Source: Williamsia serinedens
GTDB lineage: Bacteria; Actinomycetota; Actinomycetes; Mycobacteriales; Mycobacteriaceae
Length of the DNA stretch: 64,000 nucleotides
NCBI RefSeq assembly: GCF_024171725.1
Contig: NZ_JAMTCG010000006.1
Span: 310,001 to 374,000 of the forward strand
Reading direction: 5' to 3'
How positions within the stretch are numbered: the first letter of the stretch is position 1; each line of letters starts with the position of its first letter. A model generated the notes under the pieces. It worked only from the letters and a program-made list of their open reading frames with translations, did not search any database and was not told where the DNA came from. Position numbers and translations under genes: made by a program. Positions 41,534 to 51,850 of the stretch are shown one piece after another.

Positions 41534-42966
41534 TCCTCCGGGCGGAAGTCCCGGGCCAGTCGACGGAACGTGAAGCTGAAGCCCGGGTACGTCACCACCA
41601 CGTGACCGTCGGCGGACTTGTACCAGGAGTTGCACCCGCCGGCCTCCCACACGGTGCCCTTCATCTCCCGGTGGATCATCTCGGTGTAGCGCCGCTCGGC
41701 GTCCTCGGTGACGTCGATGGTCCGCGCTCTGCGCGACCGCACCTCGTCGATGGCCGTCATGATGTAGTCCATCTGCGCCTCGATGAGGAAGATGGCCGAC
41801 GTGTGACCGATGCCGGTGTTCGGGCCGGTGACGACGAACAGGTTGGGGAACGACGGGATCGTCGTGCCCAGGTAGGCCCGCGGGAACGGTGACCACGCGT
41901 CGGCGAGCATGCGCCCGTCGACGCCCTTGACCGGATACGAGACCAGGCCGTCGGCGAAGTCGTACCCGGTCGACCAGACGATGACGTCGACGTCGACGTG
42001 CTCGCCCTGCGTCGTGACGATGCCCGTCGGGGTGACCTCGGCGATGCCGTCGGTCTTGTCGTGCAGGGTGACGCTGTCGCGCGCCAGAGCCGGGTAGAGG
42101 GTGCTCGAGAGGATGACCCGCTTGCAGCCCAGCGTGTAGTCGGGGGTGAGCTTCGCGCGCAGCTCCGGATCCCGGATCGTCCTGCGCAGCAGCCGTTTCG
42201 CCGCCGTCTCGTAGACGAGGTGGATCGCCTGACGCGAGTACTTGAAGCCGATGATGCGCGTCTCGAGGTTCCAGTAGATCGCCGAGCGGAGGATGTTGTT
42301 GACCCACGGCCGGGCGAGGAACCGCGCGAGCCGCGGACCGAACGAGACGTCGTGGCGGCGCAGCACCCAGTGCGGGGTCCGCTGGAACACGTGGAGGTGC
42401 TCGACGTCGTCGACGATCGCCGGGATGACCTGTGCCGCACTGGCACCGCTGCCGACGATCGCGACACGCTTGCCGGCCAGGTCGACGTCGTGGTCCCAGT
42501 CGTTGGTGTGGAACGCGGGGCCCGCGAACGTGTCCCGGCCCGGGAAGTCGGGCACGACAGGGGTGCTCAGCGGGCCGGAGGCGTTGACGACGAACTGCCC
42601 ACGGAAGTCGCCTGCGGACGTGCGCACCGTCCACGCGTCGTCCTCCCACTCGATGCCGGTCACCTCGGCACCGAGGACGATGTGGCGGTCGAGGCCGTGT
42701 CGTGCGACGACGTCGCGGGTGTAGTCGGCGAGCTGGTGTTGCTTCGCGAACAGCCGGTCCCAGGGGTAGGGCTCGCCGGCGATCGAGTACAGCGGTGACG
42801 GGACGTCGACGGCGGCACCCGGGTAGGTGTTCTGCGTCCACGTGCCGCCGACGAAGTCGCGGCGTTCGAGGATGACGAAGTCGTCGATGCCCCGGTCGAG
42901 CAGGCGCATGGCGGCGCACTGCCCGCCGAACCCGCTCCCGACGATCACCACGGTGTGTTCGCGCAT
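41518..42966 (-). CDS. Flavin-containing monooxygenase (Baeyer-Villiger type)
   Basis: 482 residues from the ATG at 42966, which follows GGAGAGG by 3 nt. FAD motif GSGFGG (10-15), class B signature FAGPAFHTNDW (FxGxxxHxxxW) and NADPH motif VGSGASAAQVI. Likely a ketone or heteroatom monooxygenase. It is divergent from a TetR gene (101-nt gap), which probably controls it. Related to the enzyme at 20694-22136, but not a recent duplicate. Confidence 0.93.
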   Translation of the reverse strand: MREHTVVIVGSGFGGQCAAMRLLDRGIDDFVILERRDFVGGTWTQNTYPGAAVDVPSPLYSIAGEPYPWDRLFAKQHQLADYTRDVVARHGLDRHIVLGAEVTGIEWEDDAWTVRTSAGDFRGQFVVNASGPLSTPVVPDFPGRDTFAGPAFHTNDWDHDVDLAGKRVAIVGSGASAAQVIPAIVDDVEHLHVFQRTPHWVLRRHDVSFGPRLARFLARPWVNNILRSAIYWNLETRIIGFKYSRQAIHLVYETAAKRLLRRTIRDPELRAKLTPDYTLGCKRVILSSTLYPALARDSVTLHDKTDGIAEVTPTGIVTTQGEHVDVDVIVWSTGYDFADGLVSYPVKGVDGRMLADAWSPFPRAYLGTTIPSFPNLFVVTGPNTGIGHTSAIFLIEAQMDYIMTAIDEVRSRRARTIDVTEDAERRYTEMIHREMKGTVWEAGGCNSWYKSADGHVVVTYPGFSFTFRRLARDFRPEDHRVA

Positions 42967-43053
42967 CGACCTCTCCCGGTTCGCCCGCCCCGAGGGCAGG
43001 GTATCTGACACGCCCGCGTTCCCGACGCGCATCCCGTGACGTCCCCCGGGCGG

Positions 43054-43059
43054 TAGCAT
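43054..43059 (+). promoter_or_regulatory. -10 box TAGCAT of a leaderless transcript
   Basis: TAGCAT lies 8 nt before the GTG at 43068 with no ribosome binding site between, so the TetR mRNA is probably leaderless. Confidence 0.45.
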
Positions 43060-43067
43060 CGGCGCCC

Positions 43068-43724
43068 GTGGGTGACGCGCCGACAGCTGTGGACCGACGT
43101 ACCGGTGGCCGCCGGTACGGGGGCCGGTCGACCGCTGCGCGCGTCGCCGAGCGCCGGGCCGCGTTGCTCGAGGCAGGCCTCGACCTCTTCGGCACCGAGG
43201 GCTATCAGCGGGTGTCGGTGAAGCAGGTCTGCGATCGCGCCGGACTCACGCAGCGCTACTTCTACGAGTCGTTCGACGAGCGCGAGGCGTTGCTGCTCGC
43301 CGTCTACGACGAGATCGTCGACGACGTGGGCCGTCGCACCGTCGACGCGATCGACAAGACGCTGCCGACGATCGCCGAGCTGGCGCACGTCGCGCTGGCC
43401 GAGTTCATCGGGTACCTCACCGCGGACCGTCGTCGTGCACGCGTGATGCTGCTCGAGGTCGTCGGCGTGAGCCCCGCACTGGATGCGCGCCGACGACGCG
43501 TCATCGGGGACTTCGCCGAGATCATCGTCACCGCGGGGATGGCGCACGCGGGGCTGTCGGAGACCACCGACGAGTTCCGGCTCAGCGCGATCGGGCTCGT
43601 CGGGGCGGTGAACCAGCTCCTCGTCGACTGGGTGCTGGGTGAGGCCACGGCGGACCCGGCCGCCATCGAGCACGTCTGCACGCGACTGTTCTCCGCGGCG
43701 TTCGCCGAGCTGTTGCCGCGCTGA
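43068..43724 (+). CDS. TetR family transcriptional regulator
   Basis: 218 residues with the helix-turn-helix at about 35-80 (VSVKQVCDRAGLTQRYFYESFDEREALL) after an arginine-rich tail, and a helical ligand domain. Divergent from the flavin monooxygenase gene, its likely target. Confidence 0.9.
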   Translation: MGDAPTAVDRRTGGRRYGGRSTAARVAERRAALLEAGLDLFGTEGYQRVSVKQVCDRAGLTQRYFYESFDEREALLLAVYDEIVDDVGRRTVDAIDKTLPTIAELAHVALAEFIGYLTADRRRARVMLLEVVGVSPALDARRRRVIGDFAEIIVTAGMAHAGLSETTDEFRLSAIGLVGAVNQLLVDWVLGEATADPAAIEHVCTRLFSAAFAELLPR

Positions 43725-43738
43725 CCGCCGTCGCGATC

Positions 43739-43978
43739 TCAGAGGTCGTCGAGCTGCACCAGGCCGTCCTGCAGCGCCCGGGCGAGCAGCTGCGCCTTGG
43801 TCCGCGCCGGGCGCCCCACGTCGGCGTACTTGCTCCGGATCCGGGCGATGTGGGTCATGACCGTCGCCGGCGCGATGGTGAGTGCGGAGCCCACCTCGTC
43901 CTTGCTCTCCGACTGGATCCACAGGCGGAGGACCTCCGCCTCGCGCGGACTCAACACAGGCCGCGGCATGTCCCTCAT
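43739..43978 (-). CDS. LuxR-type helix-turn-helix solo protein
   Basis: 79 residues, almost entirely a GerE/LuxR DNA-binding domain (LSPREAEVLRLWIQSESKDE, then a variant of the usual IA..L.ItpaTVktHv helix: LTIAPATVMTHIARIRSKYA). There is no receiver or sensor domain. ATG 43978 follows GGGGGG by 4 nt; the frame is open further but with cysteine-rich non-family sequence. The upstream region holds a 12-bp palindrome and a cluster of TGCA boxes. Confidence 0.82.
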   Translation of the reverse strand: MRDMPRPVLSPREAEVLRLWIQSESKDEVGSALTIAPATVMTHIARIRSKYADVGRPARTKAQLLARALQDGLVQLDDL

Positions 43979-43994
43979 GACGCCCCCCTCACGA

Positions 43995-44101
43995 CGAGAA
44001 TTCTCGGTTCCCGGTGTCGAAAATACACGCCGTCGGAGACACGTTTCCGCAGGCAGACGGCCTGATTGCGTGCAACTGCACGGTTTGCAGAAAAATTGCA
44101 C
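43995..44101 (-). promoter_or_regulatory. Upstream region of the LuxR-type gene with palindromes and TGCA boxes
   Basis: CGAGAATTCTCG (43995-44006) is a perfect palindrome next to a -10-like box (minus strand TGTATT, 44022-44027). Further up, GTGCAACTGCAC (44070-44081) and TTGCAC (44096-44101), with TTTGCAG between, give repeated TGCA cores and GTGCAA / TTGCAC arms 20 nt apart. Candidate binding sites of the LuxR-type protein itself. Confidence 0.4.
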
Positions 44102-44147
44102 CCACGCCCTACAGTGCACCCCGCGGGGGTGTGCAGATCGCGTCAGG

Positions 44148-45089
44148 TCAGAACCGACTGCCGGTGAACGGGGCGGCTCGCTCGCACACCGCGGGACGCG
44201 GGTGGACCGGGTCGAGGGCGTTCAGGACGAAGGTCGCGGCCCGGCGCGAACCCGCCAGTCCCGCATGCTCCGTCAGGTCCTGCGGACACCCGTCCTGGAC
44301 GACGATGTTCGTCACGTTCGCCCCGCCGGGCACCAGACCGGAGGTGTACGGGACGACGGCCTCGTCGTGGATCGTCGCGATGTTGGTGTAGGTGATGCCG
44401 GGGTCGTACAGGCCACCGGCGTGCAGGCCCCGGATGGTCGGCGAGTTCGGGTCGAACTCGCCGCACGCCGCGCAGACGGGCAGCGGCCCGGTCAGGAGTC
44501 CGCGCTGCCGCGCGAGGTCGAGCATCGACCCCGCACCCGCGGGCGACGTCCCGTCCCACAGGGCGGCCAGGGACACGTACCTGCCGATCTTCCCGGCGCC
44601 GGCCCCGCTCTTCACCCACAGCGCGGGGATGAGCGTGCCCTGGGAGTGGCCGACGACGTCGACGCGTGCGGCACCGGTCGCCGCGAGCACACGTTCGGCG
44701 AACAGCCCGAACTGTCGGGCGCTCTCGCGCATCGGGCCCATCCCGCCGATCGCAGTGATCGGCCAGGGACCCGGCAGCGCGCCGTAGGTCAGCGCGAAGA
44801 CGCAGTATCCGGCGTTCTTCAGCAGCGGGACGTAGGTGCCCCAGTTGGTCTGCCGCGACCCGCCGGTGCCGTGCACCAGGATCACGGGGTCCGGGTGCTC
44901 GGGGCTCGGGCGGCAGGCGAAGTCGTTCGAGCCCGGCAGTGATCCGCCGGGATGGGCTAGCTCGGGACCCACGCCCGAGAAGAAGTCGTAGGCGACCGGC
45001 AGCGGGGCCGCCTGTGCGCCGACGGTGGGGCCGGCGACGACGGCGACCGCCACCGTCACCGCGAGCACGACTCGGCGGAGGATGACCAT
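44148..45089 (-). CDS. Secreted esterase/lipase
   Basis: 313 residues: signal peptide (VVLAVTVAVAVVAGPTVGA, cleavage after AQA), alpha/beta hydrolase fold with oxyanion stretch VILVHGTGG and nucleophile motif GHSQGT. Cysteines in CAACGEF and VQDGCP suggest disulfides outside the cell. Related to the lipase at 32555-33688. A -10 box TAGGTT lies 6 nt before the ATG, so the mRNA is probably leaderless. Confidence 0.88.
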   Translation of the reverse strand: MVILRRVVLAVTVAVAVVAGPTVGAQAAPLPVAYDFFSGVGPELAHPGGSLPGSNDFACRPSPEHPDPVILVHGTGGSRQTNWGTYVPLLKNAGYCVFALTYGALPGPWPITAIGGMGPMRESARQFGLFAERVLAATGAARVDVVGHSQGTLIPALWVKSGAGAGKIGRYVSLAALWDGTSPAGAGSMLDLARQRGLLTGPLPVCAACGEFDPNSPTIRGLHAGGLYDPGITYTNIATIHDEAVVPYTSGLVPGGANVTNIVVQDGCPQDLTEHAGLAGSRRAATFVLNALDPVHPRPAVCERAAPFTGSRF

Positions 45090-45095
45090 CGACCG

Positions 45096-45101
45096 AACCT
45101 A
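45096..45101 (-). promoter_or_regulatory. -10 box TAGGTT of a leaderless transcript
   Basis: On the minus strand TAGGTT lies 6 nt before the ATG of the lipase gene at 45089. Confidence 0.45.
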
Positions 45102-45138
45102 GCAAGTGCTTGGTCGGCGTACCCGGCGTTCGGTGGGC

Positions 45139-45798
45139 TCAGCCGGCGGCGTCGGCGGGATCGCCGAACCGCAGGTCGACCGGACGGTCGGGGCCGTCCC
45201 AGAGGTGCAGACGCTCGTACTCCGCGGCGATGGTGTCCGGGTCGTAGGCGGTGCCGGGTGCCACGGGTCCACACACCGTGACCGTGGAGGACCGGACGGC
45301 CGGGCCGAACTCGGTGTCGAGGAGTCTGGCGAGTGCACGCAGCGCGGCCTTGCCCAGCGACAGACTGGTCAGCTGCGGCAGCGGCTCGGGCATCCCGGCC
45401 GTCAGCAGGTAGCTGCCGCCGTCGGCCGCGGCCATGCGGGGCAGCAGCGACGACGCGGTGGTGACCGCCCCGCCGACGTTCACGGCGAGGGTGTCGCGCA
45501 GCGAGTCGGCGTCGAGATCGGCCACGGTGTCCTGACGGATCACGCCCGCGTTGTAGACGACCAGCTCGGGCACGCCGAGCCGGTCGACGAGATCGTCCAG
45601 CGCGCCGCGCAGTGCGCTCTCGTCGGCGACGTCGGCCGTCACACCCGCCGCGGACGTCGGCAGCCCCTCGAGCAGGGTGTCGATCGTCGACGACGACCGC
45701 GCGAGGACACCGACGCGGTGACCCCGGTCGGCGAACCGTCGCGCCACCGACCGTCCGATACCGGGGCCTGCGCCGACGACGAACACCGCTGCGGGCAT
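45139..45798 (-). CDS. Short-chain dehydrogenase/reductase with altered active site
   Basis: 219 residues from the ATG at 45798, which follows AGGAG by 6 nt. The Rossmann motif GAGPGIG and YNAG are present, but in the YxxxK dyad the tyrosine is leucine (LSLGK). Catalysis of the usual SDR kind is therefore doubtful. Substrate unknown. Confidence 0.82.
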   Translation of the reverse strand: MPAAVFVVGAGPGIGRSVARRFADRGHRVGVLARSSSTIDTLLEGLPTSAAGVTADVADESALRGALDDLVDRLGVPELVVYNAGVIRQDTVADLDADSLRDTLAVNVGGAVTTASSLLPRMAAADGGSYLLTAGMPEPLPQLTSLSLGKAALRALARLLDTEFGPAVRSSTVTVCGPVAPGTAYDPDTIAAEYERLHLWDGPDRPVDLRFGDPADAAG

Positions 45799-45863
45799 GG
45801 AGATCTCCTGACGTCGCGCCGACGCCACCACGCTACCGACGGCGCAGGAGACCTCCCGATCGC

Positions 45864-46085
45864 TCAGCCGCGGGCGTCGACGGCTGCTTGCACCGCGTGC
45901 TCGTCGGCACCGCCGGGGACCTCGATGGCCCGTTCGCCGTCCAGCGACCCGTTCACCCAGCCGTCGCCATCGGATTCACGCCAGTCCATGAGCTTGCCGT
46001 CGGCGTCGAAGGCGAGCGCCGCGCGGTCCGGGTACTGCTCGGTGATCTGCGCGATGCGCTGCGCCAGCGTGCTCTCGACGGCCAT
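45864..46085 (-). CDS. Hypothetical protein (73 residues)
   Basis: Not recognised. A soluble acidic protein of 73 residues with an opening helix (ESTLAQRIAQITEQYPDRAA) and a WRESDGDGWVNGSLDGE segment. A SigF-type promoter ends 10 nt before its ATG, which supports it as a real gene. Confidence 0.65.
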   Translation of the reverse strand: MAVESTLAQRIAQITEQYPDRAALAFDADGKLMDWRESDGDGWVNGSLDGERAIEVPGGADEHAVQAAVDARG

Positions 46086-46095
46086 GGCCGACGGG

Positions 46096-46121
46096 GTACC
46101 CCCGTACCCCGCAGTCGAAAC
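46096..46121 (-). promoter_or_regulatory. SigF-type promoter (73-residue protein gene)
   Basis: On the minus strand GTTT (46118-46121), 16 nt, GGGTAC (46096-46101), with the ATG 10 nt further on. A second GGGTAC at 46104-46109 is too close to the -35 element to serve. Confidence 0.6.
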
Positions 46122-46128
46122 CCGCTGA

Positions 46129-46587
46129 TCAGGCCTCGTCGGCGTCGGCGGACAGGTCGTCGACCGTCACACGCGGCATCGTGGTCACCGCGTACAGCGT
46201 CCGGACGAGGTGGACGACCGTCAGGATCCCGAACACCGCGGTCGCGACGCCGCAGAGGATGAGCAGCACCAGCGATCCGAGCCCGTCACCCTGTGCCGCC
46301 ACCACGGTGCCGGCGGCGCCGAGCACCGCACCCACCGACGCCCATGCCGCCGCGACGAGACGCGGTCCGACGGTGCCGGCCGAGAACAACCGCTGATAGA
46401 TCCGGACCTCGAACTCGTCGACCGCGGCCCGGTGCACCGGGTCCGTGCCGGCCAGTGATCGCAACCGCTCGACCACCGCCGCCTGGTCCTCCAGGCGACG
46501 GGCGTCGCCACGGCGGTGGGCGACGAACGCGCCTGCGGCCACGACGGTGACCACGACCAGGACCACGGCGGCTGTTGTGCTGCTCAC
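46129..46587 (-). CDS. Two-to-four-helix membrane protein of unknown function
   Basis: 152 residues from the GTG at 46587. One helix at the start (AAVVLVVVTVVAAGAFVA), a charged cytoplasmic stretch (RRGDARRLEDQAAVVERLR), then two hydrophobic segments (LVAAAWASVGAVLGAAG and the stretch SLVLLILCGVATAVFGIL). No family recognised. A -10 box TACGGT lies 7 nt before the GTG, so a leaderless mRNA is likely; longer forms of the frame would cross that box. Confidence 0.65.
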   Translation of the reverse strand: MSSTTAAVVLVVVTVVAAGAFVAHRRGDARRLEDQAAVVERLRSLAGTDPVHRAAVDEFEVRIYQRLFSAGTVGPRLVAAAWASVGAVLGAAGTVVAAQGDGLGSLVLLILCGVATAVFGILTVVHLVRTLYAVTTMPRVTVDDLSADADEA

Positions 46588-46594
46588 GCAGGTC

Positions 46595-46600
46595 ACCGTA
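46595..46600 (-). promoter_or_regulatory. -10 box TACGGT of a leaderless transcript
   Basis: On the minus strand TACGGT lies 7 nt before the GTG at 46587 and decides that start. Confidence 0.45.
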
Positions 46601-46690
46601 CAAGCCGGGAGACCGAGCGCTCGGCCGGTGCGTCGCGGGCGGCGTCGATACGATCCGGCTGGAGGATGTGACGGGCGATCGGAGGACGGC

Positions 46691-48130
46691 GTGGGCCGAC
46701 CGGAGGCGACGCGACGGGCGGTGCTGCGTGGGCTCGCCGCCGCCGGCCTGCTGGGCGCGGTCCGGCCCGTCGCGGCCTGGGCGGACACCGGATCCGCGTC
46801 AGGGCTCGGACCGTTGGCCGCGGTCAGCGGAGGCGGCCTCACCACCCCGCTCGACCCGGGATGGACCGCGGCCACACGGATCTTCAACAGCCGGTTCGAC
46901 GACGCCGCGCCGCTCGCCGTCGTCGCCCCGACCACGGTGCAGGAGGTGGTCGCGACCCTCGGTGTCGCGCGCGACCTCGGGCTGCGGGTCGCGGTGCGCA
47001 GTGGGGGCCACTCCTACATCGGCGCGTCGGCGGCCGGTGGTGCGGTCGTGCTCGACCTCCGGCGGCTGACGGGCGGGATCGTCGTCGACCCCGAGACCGT
47101 CACCGTCACACCGGGTTCCCAGCTCGGCCCCCTGCAGCGGACTCTCGCGCAGACGGGCCGTTCGGTGCCCGTGGGGACGTGTCCGACGGTGGGTGTCGGC
47201 GGATCGACGCTCGGCGGCGGGATCGGGATCGATTCCCGGACAGACGGTCTCACCTGCGACCGCCTGGTCTCCGTCGACGTCGTGCTGCCGTCCGGTGAGG
47301 TGGTCACCGCCACAACGACGGAGAACCCGGACCTGTTCTGGGCATCCCGCGGGGGCGGCGGCGCCGTGGGTGTCGTCGTCGCCATGACGTTGCGGACCGC
47401 GAGCGCCCGCGACAGGGATGTGGTCGCGATGACCTTCGCCGACGCCGACGCACCCGCCGCAGTCGCCTCGGCTGTGCGCTGGACGGCGAGGCAGCAGCGC
47501 GACGTGTGGGCGACGGTGACCATCGCCTCGACCGGGGTGGACGACGTCAGCGCGACGGTCCTGATGATCACCGCGAAAGGCCAGGGCACCTCCGCCGCAG
47601 CAGATCTCGTGCGTCTGGTCGGTGCCGACCCTCGTGCGGCGCAGACGACCAGCCTCGACCCGACGGGCACACTCGACTTGTTCGCGCGGTACTCGTCGCA
47701 GACGCCGCATCCCTTCGTCGGCGGGTCCGACATCCTGCGGACGGTCGACGAGACGACCGCGATCGCCGTGGTCGACGCCGTCCGTGCCCGGCGCGCGACG
47801 GGCCACGCCGCGTCGGCCATCGTCGATCCGCTCGACGGTGCGGTGACGGATCTCGGTGCGGCCGACACTGCGTTCCCGTGGCGTGGCCACACGGCGGTCG
47901 TGCAGTGGATCGTCGACCCCCTCGCCGCCGACGACACCGAGACCGACGCCCTCGCCTGGCTCACCGACTGCCACGCGAGGGTGGCCGATCGCTCCGACGG
48001 CGGATACGCCAACTACGCCGAGGCGGGGGCGCCGGCGGACCGGTGGTTCGGGGCCAACACGGCCCGCCTGGCCGACACACGACGGCGACACGACCCGGAC
48101 GGCCGGATCGTGTCGCCGTGGTTCGACTGA
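46691..48130 (+). CDS. FAD-linked oxidase, berberine-bridge-enzyme type, Tat-exported
   Basis: 479 residues. A twin-arginine signal (RRAVLRGLAAAGLLGAV) is followed by an FAD-binding type 4 domain. His107 (SGGHSY) and Cys164 (GTCPTVG) occupy the two positions used for bicovalent FAD attachment, and the C-terminal BBE motif (YANYAEAG, WFGANTARL) is present. Such enzymes oxidise sugars, alcohols or secondary metabolites, releasing hydrogen peroxide. GTG 46691 follows GGAGGA by 5 nt. Confidence 0.92.
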   Translation: MGRPEATRRAVLRGLAAAGLLGAVRPVAAWADTGSASGLGPLAAVSGGGLTTPLDPGWTAATRIFNSRFDDAAPLAVVAPTTVQEVVATLGVARDLGLRVAVRSGGHSYIGASAAGGAVVLDLRRLTGGIVVDPETVTVTPGSQLGPLQRTLAQTGRSVPVGTCPTVGVGGSTLGGGIGIDSRTDGLTCDRLVSVDVVLPSGEVVTATTTENPDLFWASRGGGGAVGVVVAMTLRTASARDRDVVAMTFADADAPAAVASAVRWTARQQRDVWATVTIASTGVDDVSATVLMITAKGQGTSAAADLVRLVGADPRAAQTTSLDPTGTLDLFARYSSQTPHPFVGGSDILRTVDETTAIAVVDAVRARRATGHAASAIVDPLDGAVTDLGAADTAFPWRGHTAVVQWIVDPLAADDTETDALAWLTDCHARVADRSDGGYANYAEAGAPADRWFGANTARLADTRRRHDPDGRIVSPWFD

Positions 48131-48157
48131 GCGCCGGCGGTCACCGGCGCGGACAGG

Positions 48158-48589
48158 TCAGACGTGCGCGTGGACGGTCTGCTCGATGTTGCCCTTGGTG
48201 GCCTTCGAGTACGGGCAGAAGGCGTGCGCGCCCTGCGCGAGCTTGTCGGCCGTCTCCTGGTCGAGACCGGGGAGGGTGACGTCGATGGTGGCGGTGAGCC
48301 CGAAACCGCCGTCGGCCGGGTCCTTGCCGATCCCGATGGTGACGTTCACGGTGCTGTCGTCCGGAGCCGGGGTGCCCGCCTGCTTCGAGGTGGCGTGCAG
48401 GGCGCCGAGGAAGCACGCGGCGTAGCCGGCTGAGAAGAGCTCCTCGGGGTTGCTGCCCTCGCCGCTGCCGCCGAGCTCCTTCGGCGGACGGAGGTCGAGG
48501 TCGATGTTGCCCGTCGCGGAGTACACCTGGCCGTCGCGTCCACCGCCGGTGGCCTTGGAGGAGATGGTGTAAGCCGGATCGATGCTCAT
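48158..48589 (-). CDS. ohr: Organic hydroperoxide resistance protein (Ohr)
   Basis: 143 residues of the OsmC/Ohr fold. Both reactive cysteines are present: Cys59 (YAACFLGAL) and Cys125 (FCPYSKATKGN). Ohr reduces organic and fatty-acid hydroperoxides with dihydrolipoamide as electron donor. AAAGGA precedes the ATG by 6 nt. No OhrR gene adjoins it. Confidence 0.95.
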   Translation of the reverse strand: MSIDPAYTISSKATGGGRDGQVYSATGNIDLDLRPPKELGGSGEGSNPEELFSAGYAACFLGALHATSKQAGTPAPDDSTVNVTIGIGKDPADGGFGLTATIDVTLPGLDQETADKLAQGAHAFCPYSKATKGNIEQTVHAHV

Positions 48590-48691
48590 CTGCAGTCCTT
48601 TCGGTCGTCGGTGCCGCGCGGGACACGCGGCTCACCGCCATGAGCCAACGCTGGGTCACGCATGGGGCATTCCCTGCAGGTGAGGGTGACC

Positions 48692-49342
48692 TCAGTAGCC
48701 GGTCGTCCGACCGGGACGCAGACGCATCGGCGCGGGCAGCCAGAGGTTGACGTCACGCCGGAAGGTGAACAGGGCCGACAGCACCAGCAGGCCGAACTGG
48801 ACCCACGCGATGACGGTCAGCACCGTCGGGACCTGCGGGTAGTCGAAGAGCAGGTCGACGCCGACGGGGATCGCGAGCAGCGTCACCACGACGACGGTGA
48901 CGTAGAAGTTCCGACAGTTGCGGCTGTGGTGGCGGGCGATCGCGACGAGCAGCGGGTACTGCACGGCCAGCGCCACGAGGATCCCGACCAGCAGGACCGG
49001 CGGGACCGTCGACGACAGGGAGTCGATGTTCGACGCGGGCGCGGCGTTGCGGGGGTCACGGACGACGCCGTCGGCGAGGCGGGCCCGCAGGGCGTCGCCG
49101 ATCGTCCCGAGCGCGACGAAGCCGTAGACGGCGGAGACGAGCCCGAGGGCCGCCTGCGCGTACCAGACGGTCAGCGCATGACGCAGTGAGGCCGGCGGCG
49201 GACCGGGGTCCTCGTCACGCAGGTGCTTGTCGGCCGACGTGCGACCCGCCGCGATCTCGGCCATGTCCATCGCGTCGAGCTCGGCCATGCTCGGCACCCG
49301 GTCGGGCGCGCCGTCCGGGTCGGGTTCTCGTGCCGTGCTCAT
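48692..49342 (-). CDS. Four-helix membrane protein of unknown function
   Basis: 216 residues. An acidic, proline-rich cytoplasmic N-terminus (about 60) leads to four membrane helices (LTVWYAQAALGLVSAVYGFV, PVLLVGILVALAVQYPLLVA, FYVTVVVVTLLAIPVGVDLL, VIAWVQFGLLVLSALF). Not assigned to a family. It precedes asd on the same side, 37 nt downstream of it in the transcription direction. Confidence 0.75.
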   Translation of the reverse strand: MSTAREPDPDGAPDRVPSMAELDAMDMAEIAAGRTSADKHLRDEDPGPPPASLRHALTVWYAQAALGLVSAVYGFVALGTIGDALRARLADGVVRDPRNAAPASNIDSLSSTVPPVLLVGILVALAVQYPLLVAIARHHSRNCRNFYVTVVVVTLLAIPVGVDLLFDYPQVPTVLTVIAWVQFGLLVLSALFTFRRDVNLWLPAPMRLRPGRTTGY

Positions 49343-49379
49343 GACCCCAGTGTGGCACCCGTCGCAGGAGCCACCGCCG

Positions 49380-51680
<2,301 letters not shown>

Positions 51681-51837
51681 GCCGGCGTACCTCCACGCGA
51701 TTCGTTCCTCGGGTCGCCGATGCGCGCCACGATGCGCGTCGTCTCGGCGATGACGCGCCACACACTACCGACCGGCCGAGAAGGGCAGATCGGGCGCTGC
51801 GCCTCGTCGCCGGAGCGGCGTCCGTGCCGGATCGGCT

Positions 51838-51843
51838 TACGAT
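51838..51843 (+). promoter_or_regulatory. -10 box TACGAT of a leaderless transcript
   Basis: TACGAT lies 7 nt before the GTG at 51851 and decides that start. Confidence 0.5.
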
Positions 51844-51850
51844 CTCTGCC

